DNA of 64,000 bases from Duganella sp. CF402 (GCF_900109645.1 NZ_FOBG01000001.1:2152262-2216261); one strand, 5' to 3'. Shown: positions 1 to 10,184, counted from the stretch's first letter. Translations and numbers: made by a program. Notes: a model not told the origin generated them from the sequence alone.

Positions 1-76
<76 letters not shown>

Positions 77-161
77 GTTTGCTCGAGAGACAAGAGTATA
101 GCAGAGGCTCCGTATTATGCAAATACCCTTTTGCAACTTTGCCCCTGCTTCAATGAAAAAC

Positions 162-1571
162 TTAGAGGAACTTTGCCATGCGCGCCACAACGGTGTCGCG
201 GCCGAAGATTTCCAGCACGGCGTCAATCGCAGGCGTTTGCAGCTGGCCAGTAATAAACAGACGCAGTGGCATGGCGATTTGCGGCATCTTCAGGCCGTGC
301 GCAGCCAGCACTTCTTTGATCATGGCGGCCAACGCGGCCTTGTTCCACTCCACGGTCTTGCAACGCTCGGCGAAATCGGCCAGCGCCGGTTTGACGGCGT
401 CGGTGACGTGTTGGGTCAGCAGCGCGGCATCCGGCTGCGGTTCGCGGTAGAACAGCATGGCGGCATCGGCAAGTTCGTTGACGGTGTTGGTACGCTCTTT
501 CAGCAGACCCAGCACCACCGGCAGCGCCGGGGCACCGGCGAACACGGCGCCGCTGGCTTCCATGCGCGCCTTGGCCAGGCCGGCCAGACGTTCGTTGTCA
601 GCCTGCTTGATATAGTGGTTGTTCAGCCAGTTCAGTTTTTCGATGTTGAACTGCGCGGCCGAGTTCGACAGGTGCGAGCCGTCGAACCACGCGCACACCT
701 GCTCCATCGAGAACACTTCGTCGTCGCCGTGGCTCCAGCCCAGGCGCGCCAGGTAGTTCAGGATGGCTTCCGGCAGATAGCCTTCGGCCGGGTATTGCAT
801 GACGTTGACCGCATCCTTGCGCTTGGACATCTTGGCGCCGTCCGAGCCGAGGATCATCGGCAGGTGGCCGTACTCCGGCAGCGGCGCGCCGATGGCGCGC
901 AGGATGTTGATCTGGCGCGGGGTGTTGTTCACGTGGTCGTCGCCGCGCAGGACGTGGCTGATTTCCATGTCCAGGTCGTCGATGGCGACGCAGAAGTTAT
1001 AGGTCGGCGTGCCGTCCGGGCGCGCGATCACCAGGTCGTCCAGCTCTTTATTGCCGATGGTAATGGTGCCTTTGACGAAATCGTTCCAGGTCACTTCGCC
1101 GTCCAGCGGGTTCTTGAAGCGGACTACCGGCTTGCGGCCTTCCGGAATCGCCGGCAGGGTCTTGCCCGGCTCAGGACGCCAGGTGCCGTCGTAGCGCGGC
1201 TTTTCGCCGGCGGCGGTGGCGCGGTCGCGCATGGCCTGTACTTCTTCCGGCGACGAGTAGCAGTGGTAGGCGGTGCCGGCTTCCAGCATCTGGGCCACCA
1301 CCTCGCGGTAGCGGTCCATGCGCTTCATCTGGTAGAACGGGCCTTCGTCGTGGCTCAGGCCCAGCCATGCCATGCCTTCGATAATCGCTTGCACGGCTTC
1401 CGGGGTCGAGCGTTCCAGGTCGGTGTCTTCAATGCGCAGCACGAAGGTGCCGCCGAAGTGACGGGCGAAGGCCCACGAATACAGCGCCGTGCGGGCGCCG
1501 CCGAGGTGGAGGTAGCCGGTCGGGCTTGGAGCAAAACGGGTGCGGACTGGCTTGGCTGGTACGTTAGTCAT
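162..1571 (-). CDS. gltX: Glutamate--tRNA ligase
   Basis: Cytoplasmic class I aminoacyl-tRNA synthetase that charges tRNA-Glu with glutamate. The 469-residue protein has the usual bacterial GluRS length. It opens with the [11 protein letters not shown] block, whose HLGG at residues 22-25 is the HIGH-type signature, and carries KMSKR at residues 247-251. The catalytic domain is followed by a helical anticodon-binding half ending near LFGRD-like sequence. The ATG at 1571 gives the conserved N-terminus ([10 protein letters not shown]) directly. A GGTAAAATAG element on the minus strand at about 1600-1609 is a plausible -10 region. It is followed on the same strand by tRNA-Ala. Identity is clear from motifs; nothing odd is seen. 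Confidence 0.97.
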   Translation of the reverse strand: MTNVPAKPVRTRFAPSPTGYLHLGGARTALYSWAFARHFGGTFVLRIEDTDLERSTPEAVQAIIEGMAWLGLSHDEGPFYQMKRMDRYREVVAQMLEAGTAYHCYSSPEEVQAMRDRATAAGEKPRYDGTWRPEPGKTLPAIPEGRKPVVRFKNPLDGEVTWNDFVKGTITIGNKELDDLVIARPDGTPTYNFCVAIDDLDMEISHVLRGDDHVNNTPRQINILRAIGAPLPEYGHLPMILGSDGAKMSKRKDAVNVMQYPAEGYLPEAILNYLARLGWSHGDDEVFSMEQVCAWFDGSHLSNSAAQFNIEKLNWLNNHYIKQADNERLAGLAKARMEASGAVFAGAPALPVVLGLLKERTNTVNELADAAMLFYREPQPDAALLTQHVTDAVKPALADFAERCKTVEWNKAALAAMIKEVLAAHGLKMPQIAMPLRLFITGQLQTPAIDAVLEIFGRDTVVARMAKFL

Positions 1572-1654
1572 CGGAGTGAAAGCTGAGATGTAAAAGCAGC
1601 TATTTTACCGCGTCGGCGAGGGCATGGCTCAATGCCGATGCCGTGTTGCCCGTA

Positions 1655-2770
1655 TTACCAGCCGTTAAAGCGCGGCCAGACCGGCCATTCGCCGCCGTTT
1701 TGCGGGATCACGTGGTACCGGCCGTGCTGCGCGGCGGTGGCGCAAGCATGGTTGGGCAGGATGCGCAGGCTGCTGCCGACCGGGAAGCGCTCGGTGATAT
1801 CCACGCTGGCATCGCCCATCCATTGCAGCACGCCGTGCTCCTGGTTGGCCTTGCCGAAGCTGAGGCCGGCGATGGCGCGCCCCTCGCCGTCGCAGACTTC
1901 GCCGTAGCCGTGGCTGTCATGGCCGAGGTCGCGGCTCATGGCCATCCAGCCTCCATCGGTGATGACCCAGCCTTGCTCGGCTTGGTGCCCAATCACCGTG
2001 CACAGCACGCTGATCGCAATGTCATCGGTGGTGCAGACGCCCACATCGGCCATCACCATATCGAAGAACACGTAGACACCGGCGCGCACCTCGGTCACGC
2101 CCTCCAGATGTTGCGCGCTCAGCGCGGTCGGCGTGGAGCCGACACTGACCACCGGGCACGCATGGCCGCCGTTGCGCAGCAGCGTGGCGGCGGCGACGCA
2201 GCGCGAGCGCTCCTGCTCGGCCATCGCAGCCAGTGCTGCCGGCGTGGTGCAATCATAGGAGGCGCCGGCATGCGTCATCACGCCCTTCAGGCGCGCCCCG
2301 CCTTGCAGCGCGGCGGCGATTCGCAGCAGCACCGGATCATCAGGCTTGACGCCGGAGCGATGGCCATCGGTATCGATCTCGATCATCACGTCGTAGCAGA
2401 CGCCGTGCTCGGCGCCATGCCGGGCCACCTGCCCGGCCATCGCCACCGATTCCAGCAGCAGCGTGAGACGGCAGCCCTCGCGCAGCAGACGCAGCGCGTG
2501 ATCCAGCTTGTTGGGCACGATGCCGACCGCGTACAGAATGTCGTCAATGCCGGCGCGAAAAAATTCCTCGGCTTCTTTCAGCGTCGAGACCGTGATGCCG
2601 CGCGCGCCTGCGGCCAGTTGGCGCTGTACCACGTTCAGGCACTTGCTGGTCTTCACATGCGGCCGGAACGCCACGCCCAGCTGATCCATGCGCGCCTGCA
2701 TGCGCTCCACATTGCGCTGCATGCGCGCCTCGTCCAGCAACAGCGCCGGCGTTTCCAGAATTCCCAGCAT
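1655..2770 (-). CDS. DSD1 family PLP-dependent enzyme (D-threonine aldolase / D-serine dehydratase-like)
   Basis: Fold-type III (alanine racemase-like) PLP enzyme of about 371 residues. The N-terminal barrel holds RPHVKTSK, whose first lysine (about residue 40) is the expected PLP Schiff-base lysine. The C-terminal domain has NHACATA, resembling the His/Cys metal site of metal-dependent D-serine dehydratases and D-threonine aldolases. The ATG at 2770 is preferred over the in-frame GTG at 2776 because AAGGAG lies five bases before it. It is separated from the upstream beta-helix gene by an intrinsic terminator, so it probably has its own promoter. The family acts on D-threonine, D-serine or other beta-hydroxy-D-amino acids; the sequence alone does not fix the substrate. 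Confidence 0.85.
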   Translation of the reverse strand: MLGILETPALLLDEARMQRNVERMQARMDQLGVAFRPHVKTSKCLNVVQRQLAAGARGITVSTLKEAEEFFRAGIDDILYAVGIVPNKLDHALRLLREGCRLTLLLESVAMAGQVARHGAEHGVCYDVMIEIDTDGHRSGVKPDDPVLLRIAAALQGGARLKGVMTHAGASYDCTTPAALAAMAEQERSRCVAAATLLRNGGHACPVVSVGSTPTALSAQHLEGVTEVRAGVYVFFDMVMADVGVCTTDDIAISVLCTVIGHQAEQGWVITDGGWMAMSRDLGHDSHGYGEVCDGEGRAIAGLSFGKANQEHGVLQWMGDASVDITERFPVGSSLRILPNHACATAAQHGRYHVIPQNGGEWPVWPRFNGW

Positions 2771-2816
2771 ATGCACTCCTTATATGACAAGCCGGATTGT
2801 AGAACAGGTCGCGCAC

Positions 2817-2851
2817 AAATAAAAAAACCGCTGCACCTTGCGACGCAGCGG
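2817..2851 (-). terminator. Intrinsic terminator after the beta-helix gene
   Basis: On the minus strand CCGCTGC (2851-2845) and GCAGCGG (2834-2828) form a seven-base-pair stem around a ten-base loop, followed at once by a run of T residues (2827-2821) and further A/T. It lies 43 bases past the stop of the gene ending at 2894 and probably ends the TonB receptor-permease-beta-helix transcript. Confidence 0.8.
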
Positions 2852-2893
2852 CGAAACGCCCCCACGAGGACGGGGCGGGAGGCCTTCAACTAC

Positions 2894-5800
2894 TCAAATA
2901 CGCGTGGAATACAGCGCGTGATGGGTCAGGATAAACAGCGTGCGGCGATCCGGGCCGCCAAAGATCAGTTGCAACGGGCGCGCCGGCACGTTGATCCGGC
3001 CAGTCTGCTTGCCGTCGGCGCCATAGATGAAGACCTGGCCGTTGGCCACGTACACCTTGCCGTCCGGCCCGACCGCCGCGCTTTCGCCGCCGCGATCAGC
3101 CACTTGCTTCAGATCAGTGATGGCGCCACCCTCGCCCACCAGCCCGCTGTAGGTGATGTTGCGCGAGCTGTTGGCGAACACCACGCGCTGGCCACGCTTC
3201 GCGTAGACGAAGCCGTGAGTGTCGAGCGTGTCGGACCAGCGGTAGCCGAGGTGATCCAGCGAGCCGTGGCGTGTAACGCGGAACGCCGGCAGCACCAGGC
3301 TGCCATCCGGCGACACGTATTCGCGTGCCTTCGGCGTAGCGGCCTGGCTAGCGAAGATTTCGTCCAGCGTGGTGAACTCGTAGGTGTCGAGGTTCAGTTG
3401 GTCTTTGAATTCGCCGTTGGCCCAGTAGTTGACCGGCAGCGCCAGCCGGGCATTGGCGCGCGCTCCCGCCGGCGTCGGTGCGATCAGCGACACCTGCGCA
3501 CCCGGCACGCCCGGCTTGAGCGCATACACCGTGCCCTCCTTGCCGCTGGACGACAGCACCATCAGGTTATCGCTGTCGTCGACCGCCAGATTGACCGGGT
3601 CGAGCGGATAGTCGCTGATCGTTTTCAGCCCTTCGCCCTGCAGATAGCTGAAGATGCGCTGGAAGTGGCGATCGATAAAGTAGAGCCGCCCTTTCGAATC
3701 GACGGCGGCGCCGGCGATCGAATAGAAGCCGTCTTCCAGCTTGTCCACCGCCGACGGGGCCGGTGCTGCGCCCGGCTTGCCGGTGTAGTCAAGCACCGAA
3801 AACATGCGCTCGCGCCCTTCCACGCGGTTGGTCACGTCGGTAATCGCGTTCTCGTATGGATACTTGGAGGCGCGCACGTCGGCCACGCAGCCGTTTTCGT
3901 CGCAGGTAGGGAAGCCGCTCTCGCCGTTGACCGCCACGTTGCGGAAGCGGATAGCGCTGGAATTGCTGATCCGTACCGCCGTCGGCGCCGGTTTCATCGA
4001 GCGCGTCACGCGGTAGGCGTGGTAGTTGGCCAGCAGAATGTTCTTCGAGTTGCGGATATCGAGCGACACCGAATCCGCACCGTCGCGCACCTCCTCCTCG
4101 CTCTGCGGCGCGTAGAACGACCAGTTCTCGACGCCGTCCAGCACGATCTCGTTGCGGATGTGGTGCTCGGCCGACAGCTCATAGACGCGGCTCGGCGTCT
4201 TGGTATTGGTCACGTAGAAGCCAGCCTGCGCGTGGCCGGCCGGCGTCCACACGCCGGTGAAGGTGCCGCCACCGCCATCGGTCACCCAGACGCTTGGATA
4301 CTGGCGATCCCACCATGCCGACGTATCGAAGCGCTCGTTCTTCTTGTACGGATCGGTCGAAGAACCATAACCCCACTGGATGCGGATATCGTCCACCAGC
4401 GACTGCTCGCCTGCCCGCCACAGCAACGCCACCGCGCGTGGGTTGACCTCGCCGGTAGCCAGGCCAATGCCGGTCACCAGTGCATCGCCGCCGCGCGCGC
4501 TCTCCAGCAGGGCCTTGGGCGTGCCCGTGCCCTGATACAACGGCGAGCCGTTCGGCAGCACGAGCCGGGTCTGGCCGGGATGCAGGCCGATCAGCACGGT
4601 ATCCGGCTTCAGGTGGATGGTATCGTTGACGACATAAAAGCCCAGCGGCAGATAGACCACACGGCGGCTGTCGATCGCCTTCTGGATAGCGGCGGTGTCG
4701 TCGCTCACGCCATCACCCTTGGCGCCAAAGCTGCGCACGCTGGCCCATTCGCCGGTCGGCGGCAGCGCGCGCATGACGCGGGCGACATCGGCCTTGGCCG
4801 GCTGCGCGGCGATGCGGTAATTGGTGTCGAACTGGCCCGGCTCGCTCAGGCCCGACAATTTCAGGCCGTGGTTGAATTCCGCCACCTGATAATTGCGGCC
4901 CTGCCCTGCCAGTTGCTTGCCGCTGTCGCGAAAGCGCGCAAACACCGGCACGTTGCGCGCGCTGATGCGCTCGAAGCCGACTTGCGTGTAGGCGTTGTTT
5001 TCATTGCTGATGATGACGCCGGCCCTGGACACATTCTCCATCCGCACATCATGCCCCCACAGCCAGTCGCCATAGCCACGGTTGATCTCGATGCCGACCG
5101 GCGTGTTGCGGATCTCGGTATTGGCCAGCGTGAGGCCGGCCTCGTGCTCGCGGATGGCGGCGTCACGCTGGCCGTCGAACAGCGAATCGACCAGCGTGAA
5201 CTGCCAGGCCGGCGAGGTCTTCTCGGCCAGAATACCGTAGCGGCCGCCGAAGAAGCGCAGGTTGTAGGCGATATTCCCGACCTGATAAACGCCGGCCAGG
5301 CCCGAGCCCATGCGAAAGTCGATGTGCGACAGGTTGGAGTGCTGGGCGGTATGCATGCGCACGCCACTGGCGCCCGGGTTGCCTTCGCCGACTTCAAAGT
5401 CGACATTCGACAGCGCCGAGTAGAAGGTCGACGAGTTGGCGTCGCGCACGGCCTTGCCCGGCTCGGTGCTGAACGGAACAGCACTCGGCACCGGCATCGC
5501 CACCTTGCCGATGTTGTAGGTATCGGTGCCGGTGAAGATCAGCATATTGCCGACGCCTTTCTGGAAGCCGGGCGTATTCGGCCCCAACAGCAGCACCGGC
5601 CGCGTCTTGCCGACGCCGTACACGCGCACGGCGATCGGCACCAGAATGCTGCGGCTGATGCGATAGCGGCCGGACGGCAGGAACACAACGCCACCCGCGC
5701 CCTGATGGGCGGCGCTGTCGATGGCTTGCTGGATGGCGTCGCTATCGTCGGTAACGCCGTCGCCCTTGGCGCGCACGGTGATGGCGCGCGGATCGTCCGG

Positions 5801-5914
5801 CACGGACTGGTAGGCAGAAACGGACGCTGGCGCGGCACTCGCCGCTTGCGCCGCACCGCCGTGTGCTGCCAGCGCTGCAAGCAGCACCGGCAGTTGGATT
5901 AATCGGTGTTTCAA
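2894..5914 (-). CDS. Secreted tandem pectate-lyase-3/GH55-like beta-helix protein with C-terminal propeller-like domain
   Basis: Protein of 1006 residues with a Sec signal peptide ending near AQAASA. Two repeats of the Pectate_lyase_3/GH55 opening motif are seen: AKGDGVTDDSDAIQQAID near residue 50 and FGAKGDGVSDDTAAIQKAID near residue 400, each followed by repetitive beta-helix sequence. From about residue 720 the sequence changes to repeats such as GAAVDSKGRLYFID and LAVDDSDNLMVLSS, typical of NHL/SMP-30 beta-propellers. The start is a TTG with GGAG six bases upstream. It is third in a leftward run after a TonB receptor and a GntP permease and ends at a terminator. A role in cleaving or binding an extracellular or periplasmic polysaccharide is inferred; no catalytic residue was identified. 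Confidence 0.82.
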   Translation of the reverse strand: MKHRLIQLPVLLAALAAHGGAAQAASAAPASVSAYQSVPDDPRAITVRAKGDGVTDDSDAIQQAIDSAAHQGAGGVVFLPSGRYRISRSILVPIAVRVYGVGKTRPVLLLGPNTPGFQKGVGNMLIFTGTDTYNIGKVAMPVPSAVPFSTEPGKAVRDANSSTFYSALSNVDFEVGEGNPGASGVRMHTAQHSNLSHIDFRMGSGLAGVYQVGNIAYNLRFFGGRYGILAEKTSPAWQFTLVDSLFDGQRDAAIREHEAGLTLANTEIRNTPVGIEINRGYGDWLWGHDVRMENVSRAGVIISNENNAYTQVGFERISARNVPVFARFRDSGKQLAGQGRNYQVAEFNHGLKLSGLSEPGQFDTNYRIAAQPAKADVARVMRALPPTGEWASVRSFGAKGDGVSDDTAAIQKAIDSRRVVYLPLGFYVVNDTIHLKPDTVLIGLHPGQTRLVLPNGSPLYQGTGTPKALLESARGGDALVTGIGLATGEVNPRAVALLWRAGEQSLVDDIRIQWGYGSSTDPYKKNERFDTSAWWDRQYPSVWVTDGGGGTFTGVWTPAGHAQAGFYVTNTKTPSRVYELSAEHHIRNEIVLDGVENWSFYAPQSEEEVRDGADSVSLDIRNSKNILLANYHAYRVTRSMKPAPTAVRISNSSAIRFRNVAVNGESGFPTCDENGCVADVRASKYPYENAITDVTNRVEGRERMFSVLDYTGKPGAAPAPSAVDKLEDGFYSIAGAAVDSKGRLYFIDRHFQRIFSYLQGEGLKTISDYPLDPVNLAVDDSDNLMVLSSSGKEGTVYALKPGVPGAQVSLIAPTPAGARANARLALPVNYWANGEFKDQLNLDTYEFTTLDEIFASQAATPKAREYVSPDGSLVLPAFRVTRHGSLDHLGYRWSDTLDTHGFVYAKRGQRVVFANSSRNITYSGLVGEGGAITDLKQVADRGGESAAVGPDGKVYVANGQVFIYGADGKQTGRINVPARPLQLIFGGPDRRTLFILTHHALYSTRI

Positions 5915-5932
5915 CTATGTCTCCTTGTTTTT

Positions 5933-7240
5933 TCAGACGAACAGTGACAGCAGCAAGACGAACAAAATGCCGACGCTGCCGACCAGTGTTTCCATCATCG
6001 TCCATGAGCGGAAGGTGTCGCGCAGCGACAGGCCGAAGTATTCCTTGAACATCCAGAACGCCGAATCGTTGACGTGGCTGAACATCAGGCTGCCTGCTCC
6101 CACTGCCAGCACCATCAGGTTGGGATCGACGCCCGTGGTTTGCGCCAACGGCCCGACCACGCCGGCCGCCGTTACACCGGCCACCGTGGCAGAACCGAGG
6201 CAAACGCGGATCAAGGTCGCCACGGCCCAGCCCAGCAGCAAAGGCGGCACCGGCAGGCTAGCCAACTGCGCACCAAGCTGGGCGCTGACGCCGGACTCGG
6301 TCAGCACCTGTTTCAGGCCGCCAGCGCCAGCAATGATCAGCAGGATGGGCGCGATTTCGCGCAGCGCTTCCTGCGCTGAACCCATCACCTTGGGCAGCGA
6401 CAGGCCACGGCCAATGCCCAGCGTGAAGATGGCCACCAGATACGAAGCCAGCATCACCACCGTCGGATTGGAAAAGAACGCCAGCGGCTGCGCCAGTTCC
6501 GGCCGCAGCAAGGTCACCAGGGTCAGCGCGCCCAGCAAAGCCACCGGCAGCAGCGCGGTGAAGAAGCTGGCAAACGCGCCCGGCAACTCGTGATCCGGCT
6601 TGGGATCGCCACGGAAAATCGCGGCCGGTTCGGCACGGATATTCTTGAGCGTCATGGCAAACACCGGGCCGGCGATGATCAGCGTCGGGATCGCCACCAG
6701 CATGCCGTACAACAGCGTCTTGCCCATGTCCGCATGCACCGCCGCCACCAGCGCGGTGGGCGACGGATGCGGCGGCAGGAAGCCGTGCGCGATCGACAGG
6801 CCGGCCAGCAAAGGCATGCCCAGCGCTACCGCTGGCCGGCCCGACTGGTACACCAGCGAAAAGATCAGCGGAATCATCAGCACGAAGCCGACGTTGTAGT
6901 ACAGTGGCAGGCCCACCACGAAACCGGTGACGGTCATGGCCACCGGCATGCGGTTCGGCCCCATCGCATCGATCAGGCTGATGGCAATGCGGCGGGCCGC
7001 GCCGCTGTCGGCGATCAGCTTGCCAAACACGGCGCCGACGCAAATCACCACCACCAGCGAACCGAGCAAATCACCGATGCCCTTCTCGATCGCGCCGGGA
7101 ATTTTTGCCAGCGGCATGCCCAGCGCCAGGGCGGCGACCAGCGCGGCCACCACGAACGCCAGCAGCGGCTGTACCTTGCCCCAGGCGATCATGATGGTCA
7201 GCAGGACGACCGCCAGCAGTACGGAAAGTAAACTCCACAC
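5933..7240 (-). CDS. GntP family gluconate:H+ symporter
   Basis: Inner-membrane permease of 435 residues, the normal length for GntP/GntT proteins, with about a dozen hydrophobic segments. The C-terminal block SHVNDSAFWMFKEYFGLS is diagnostic for the family. It should import gluconate or a related sugar acid with protons. The start is GTG at 7240, with AAGGGGAA overlapping the stop of the TonB receptor gene just upstream, so the two are translationally close. The beta-helix gene begins 18 bases after its stop. Among family members the substrate varies (gluconate, idonate, fructuronate, glycerate), so the exact acid is open. Confidence 0.9.
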   Translation of the reverse strand: MWSLLSVLLAVVLLTIMIAWGKVQPLLAFVVAALVAALALGMPLAKIPGAIEKGIGDLLGSLVVVICVGAVFGKLIADSGAARRIAISLIDAMGPNRMPVAMTVTGFVVGLPLYYNVGFVLMIPLIFSLVYQSGRPAVALGMPLLAGLSIAHGFLPPHPSPTALVAAVHADMGKTLLYGMLVAIPTLIIAGPVFAMTLKNIRAEPAAIFRGDPKPDHELPGAFASFFTALLPVALLGALTLVTLLRPELAQPLAFFSNPTVVMLASYLVAIFTLGIGRGLSLPKVMGSAQEALREIAPILLIIAGAGGLKQVLTESGVSAQLGAQLASLPVPPLLLGWAVATLIRVCLGSATVAGVTAAGVVGPLAQTTGVDPNLMVLAVGAGSLMFSHVNDSAFWMFKEYFGLSLRDTFRSWTMMETLVGSVGILFVLLLSLFV

Positions 7241-7253
7241 GGCTGGCTTCCCC

Positions 7254-10184
7254 TTAGAAGTTCATGCGGGCGCCGATGCGGTAGGTACGGCCTACCGAAT
7301 CATAGACAGCAGGATTCAGGGCCAGGCTCAGGTTGGTTTGCGGGACCAGTACCGGCGCGCGGTCGGCCAGGTTGTCGACCTTGAAGTACAGCGAGACCTG
7401 TTTCGAGTAGTTATACGTGCCGCCGAGGTCGAAGTAGACCGCGCCTGGCATGTGGTTATCGTAAATGGTCGGGTGTGCTGCGGTCGGCAGCGGGCAGTTG
7501 GTCTGGCACTCGATGTATTCATTGTTGAATTTACCGGCGCCAATCCAGCGCTCGCTCAGGGTCAGGCCCAGCTTGCCGCCGGCCAGGCCGTCCCAGGTCT
7601 GCGACACCAGCGCTTTCCACTTCGGCGTGGCGCCGGTCATGGCGCCTGCGCCTTCGATCGGCGTAGTGCCCGGCACGCCCGGATCGGAGATCGAGTGGAT
7701 CATGCGCGAGGCCAGGCCGCGCAAGGTCACGCTGCCAGGCAGGCCGAAGTCGGCCATGTTCTTGCGGTACGCCATCTCGAAATCCACACCGCGCGTATGC
7801 AGCGACGCGAAGTTAAAGCTCTGCGCCAGCACGTAGTTGGTGCCTGCAGGCCCGTTGATCGACACCGCCGAGCACACTTGCTGGTTGCCGCCGTAGCACA
7901 GGTCGACTTCCTGCTGCGGGTTCAGCGAGCTGATCACGTTCTTCACCTTAATGTCGTAGTAATCGACCGAGAAGTTGAAGTTACGTGCCCACGACGGCTG
8001 GCTCAGTACCAGGCCGAAAGAGTTGTTACGCGCCTCTTCCGGCTTCAGCGCCGGGTTGCCGACGTTGCGCTGCTGGATCTGGATCGACTGGCCCTGATTG
8101 TTGTTGACGGCCTGGTTAGTGACCGTCATGGCGGCGAACAGTTCGGACAAGTTCGGTGCGCGCACGTCCTTCGAACTGACCGCACGCAGGCGCAGGCCGT
8201 CGACCGGGGTCTGCCAGGTCGCGCCCAGCTTCCAGGCGCGGGCCTTGCCGGCGGTGCTGTACTTCTCTTCGCGGTCGGCGATGTTCAGGTTGGCTTCGCC
8301 GAAAGTGGCCGACTTCAGGAATGGAATGTTGAGCTCAACATACGCTTCCTTGACGTTGAACGCGCCCTGGCCGTTGTGGTAGTTGCCCGCGAACCAGCTG
8401 TCGCCGGTGGTGGACAGGGTCGGATCGGCCGGATAGTCGGCGCTGTACGGCGAATCCACCGACAGGCCGGCGCCGTATGGATCGCCGAATACCTTGTACT
8501 CCTCGCGGCGCCATTCGGCACCAAACGCGATCGAAATCGGGCCCGCCCAACCTTGCGCCAATTCACCATTTATGTTAGCGCTAACAACGTTTTGCGTTGA
8601 ATCAGTGTGTTGCATCGGCCCGCTGCTCGGCGCGATGTAGTTCCATCCGGCCATGTTGATTGGCACGTTGCCGAAGATATTGATCGGCTGGCAGCCGGCG
8701 GCGCGGGCGGAGGCGCTGCGGCAAACGATCTGGCCGGTGGCCGGATCCTTGATCGCATCGATCGCGAAGTTGTAGCGCGGATTGAGCGTGATGTCTTTCA
8801 CGTGGATCACGGTGGTGTTCTCGCCGTGTTCTGCGTAGGCGTCATACGACCAGTCCTTGCCGAACATGCCGAACTTGCCGTTGGCGCCGATCACCAGACG
8901 GCGCTGGGTACGGGTCGGATGCACGTTGATGTTGGCAGGGAACTCGCCGTTGGAGGTACCGACCGACATCACGCCGGTTGGGTAGCCGGAAACGCAACCC
9001 GCTGCCACCGATGCCGGCAGATAAGCGTTGTCGCAACGGATAGACAGATTGCCCTGCTTGGCAGCGCCGGGATTCGGAGAGAAGGCGGACGTGACTTGCG
9101 CCCAGTTGCCGGTGACGTAGATTTCGTTGTCGGCATCGATGTCCCACGACACGCGGCTGTACGCCACCTTGCGCTTGAAGTTCATGGCCAGGTTGGTACC
9201 CGCGCCCACACTGCCCTCGCGGTCGCCGCCGATACAGAAGTTGCCGACGCAATCGGTGCCGTACTGGAATGGGTAAGGCGTGCCGCCGGGACCGAAGGCC
9301 GTGCCTTTCAGCGGGCCGTTGGTGATCAGGCCGTATTTGGCGTACTGGATATGCTGGGCGTTGACGATGCTGCGGTAGCGCGGCAAGCCAGCGGCCTGCA
9401 TATCCTTGGTGGACTCCTGCAGAGCCGGATTGTTGTACCAGGTGCGGCCGTTCGGTCCGACCTGGCCAAAGCCCGGCGAATCGATGCCGTTCTGCTTGGT
9501 GAATTCACCGCTGAGGGTAACGTGCAGACGGTCATCGGCAAAGCCCTTGCCCCACGCGGCTTGCAGGGTTCCACTCTTGTCGTCGTGGTACTTGGTCATG
9601 CCGCCCGAGATGTTGGACTTGAAGCCGGTGAATTTCTTGTCGGTGATGAAGTTGACCACACCGCCGATCGCATCGGAGCCGTAGGAGGCCGAGGCGCCGC
9701 CGGTCACCACGTCCACGCGCTTGACCAGCAATTGCGGGAACTGGCTGACGTCGGTGACGCCGGTGACGTTGGCGCCGACTACGCGCTGGCCGTCCAGCAG
9801 GGTCAGCGTACGCAGCGTGCCGAGGCCGCGCAACGACAGCGATGACAAGCCCTGGATGCCGCTGGAAGTACTGAAGGTATTGGTGGTGCGGCCGGTGCTG
9901 CCCTGCAGCGCTGGCAGTTCGATCAGCGATTCGAAGATATTCGGCTTGGCAGCGCGATCGAGGTCGGCCGACGTCAGGGTGGTGGTCGGGGTCGGTTGGC
10001 TGAAGCCGCGCGCTGCAATGCGCGAGCCCGAAACCACCACGGTGTTGTCCGAGGCTGCGGCTTGCGGCGCGGCCGCTGGCGCCTCAGCTTCGGCTTGCTG
10101 CGCATAGGCGGGCAGCGCCAGCACGGCGCATGCGCTGGCGACAGCGAGGTTCATCAGGTTCTTCTGAAATGGTGTCTGCATCAT
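7254..10184 (-). CDS. TonB-dependent receptor
   Basis: Outer-membrane receptor of about 976 residues. It has a signal peptide (ending near LPAYAQQ), a plug domain with VVVSGSRI, SLRGLGTLRTLTLLDGQR and GGASASYGSDAIGGVVNF, and a 22-strand-type barrel ending in aromatic MNF. Such receptors import large substrates using TonB energy; the neighbouring gluconate permease and beta-helix protein suggest an oligosaccharide or sugar-acid ligand rather than a siderophore. Two ATG codons in tandem (10184 and 10181) follow GGAG; the outer one is used. LacI-like palindromes lie upstream at 10281-10294 and 10345-10360 and one lies inside the gene at 8573-8586. It is the first gene of a three-gene leftward run. 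Confidence 0.93.
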   Translation of the reverse strand: MMQTPFQKNLMNLAVASACAVLALPAYAQQAEAEAPAAAPQAAASDNTVVVSGSRIAARGFSQPTPTTTLTSADLDRAAKPNIFESLIELPALQGSTGRTTNTFSTSSGIQGLSSLSLRGLGTLRTLTLLDGQRVVGANVTGVTDVSQFPQLLVKRVDVVTGGASASYGSDAIGGVVNFITDKKFTGFKSNISGGMTKYHDDKSGTLQAAWGKGFADDRLHVTLSGEFTKQNGIDSPGFGQVGPNGRTWYNNPALQESTKDMQAAGLPRYRSIVNAQHIQYAKYGLITNGPLKGTAFGPGGTPYPFQYGTDCVGNFCIGGDREGSVGAGTNLAMNFKRKVAYSRVSWDIDADNEIYVTGNWAQVTSAFSPNPGAAKQGNLSIRCDNAYLPASVAAGCVSGYPTGVMSVGTSNGEFPANINVHPTRTQRRLVIGANGKFGMFGKDWSYDAYAEHGENTTVIHVKDITLNPRYNFAIDAIKDPATGQIVCRSASARAAGCQPINIFGNVPINMAGWNYIAPSSGPMQHTDSTQNVVSANINGELAQGWAGPISIAFGAEWRREEYKVFGDPYGAGLSVDSPYSADYPADPTLSTTGDSWFAGNYHNGQGAFNVKEAYVELNIPFLKSATFGEANLNIADREEKYSTAGKARAWKLGATWQTPVDGLRLRAVSSKDVRAPNLSELFAAMTVTNQAVNNNQGQSIQIQQRNVGNPALKPEEARNNSFGLVLSQPSWARNFNFSVDYYDIKVKNVISSLNPQQEVDLCYGGNQQVCSAVSINGPAGTNYVLAQSFNFASLHTRGVDFEMAYRKNMADFGLPGSVTLRGLASRMIHSISDPGVPGTTPIEGAGAMTGATPKWKALVSQTWDGLAGGKLGLTLSERWIGAGKFNNEYIECQTNCPLPTAAHPTIYDNHMPGAVYFDLGGTYNYSKQVSLYFKVDNLADRAPVLVPQTNLSLALNPAVYDSVGRTYRIGARMNF
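8573..8586. promoter_or_regulatory. LacI/GntR-type palindrome inside the TonB receptor gene
   Basis: TGTTAGCGCTAACA is a perfect 14-base palindrome with the central GCGC typical of LacI-family operators. It lies about 1.6 kb into the receptor coding sequence, in codons for VSANI, and resembles the palindrome in front of the gene. A regulatory role is inferred. Confidence 0.45.

Noticed and set aside
1643..5902. Open frame of 1419 codons on the plus strand
   Set aside because: It is antisense to the DSD1-like and beta-helix genes, crosses two genes and a terminator, and its protein is His/Arg/Ala-rich shadow sequence of GC-rich codons.
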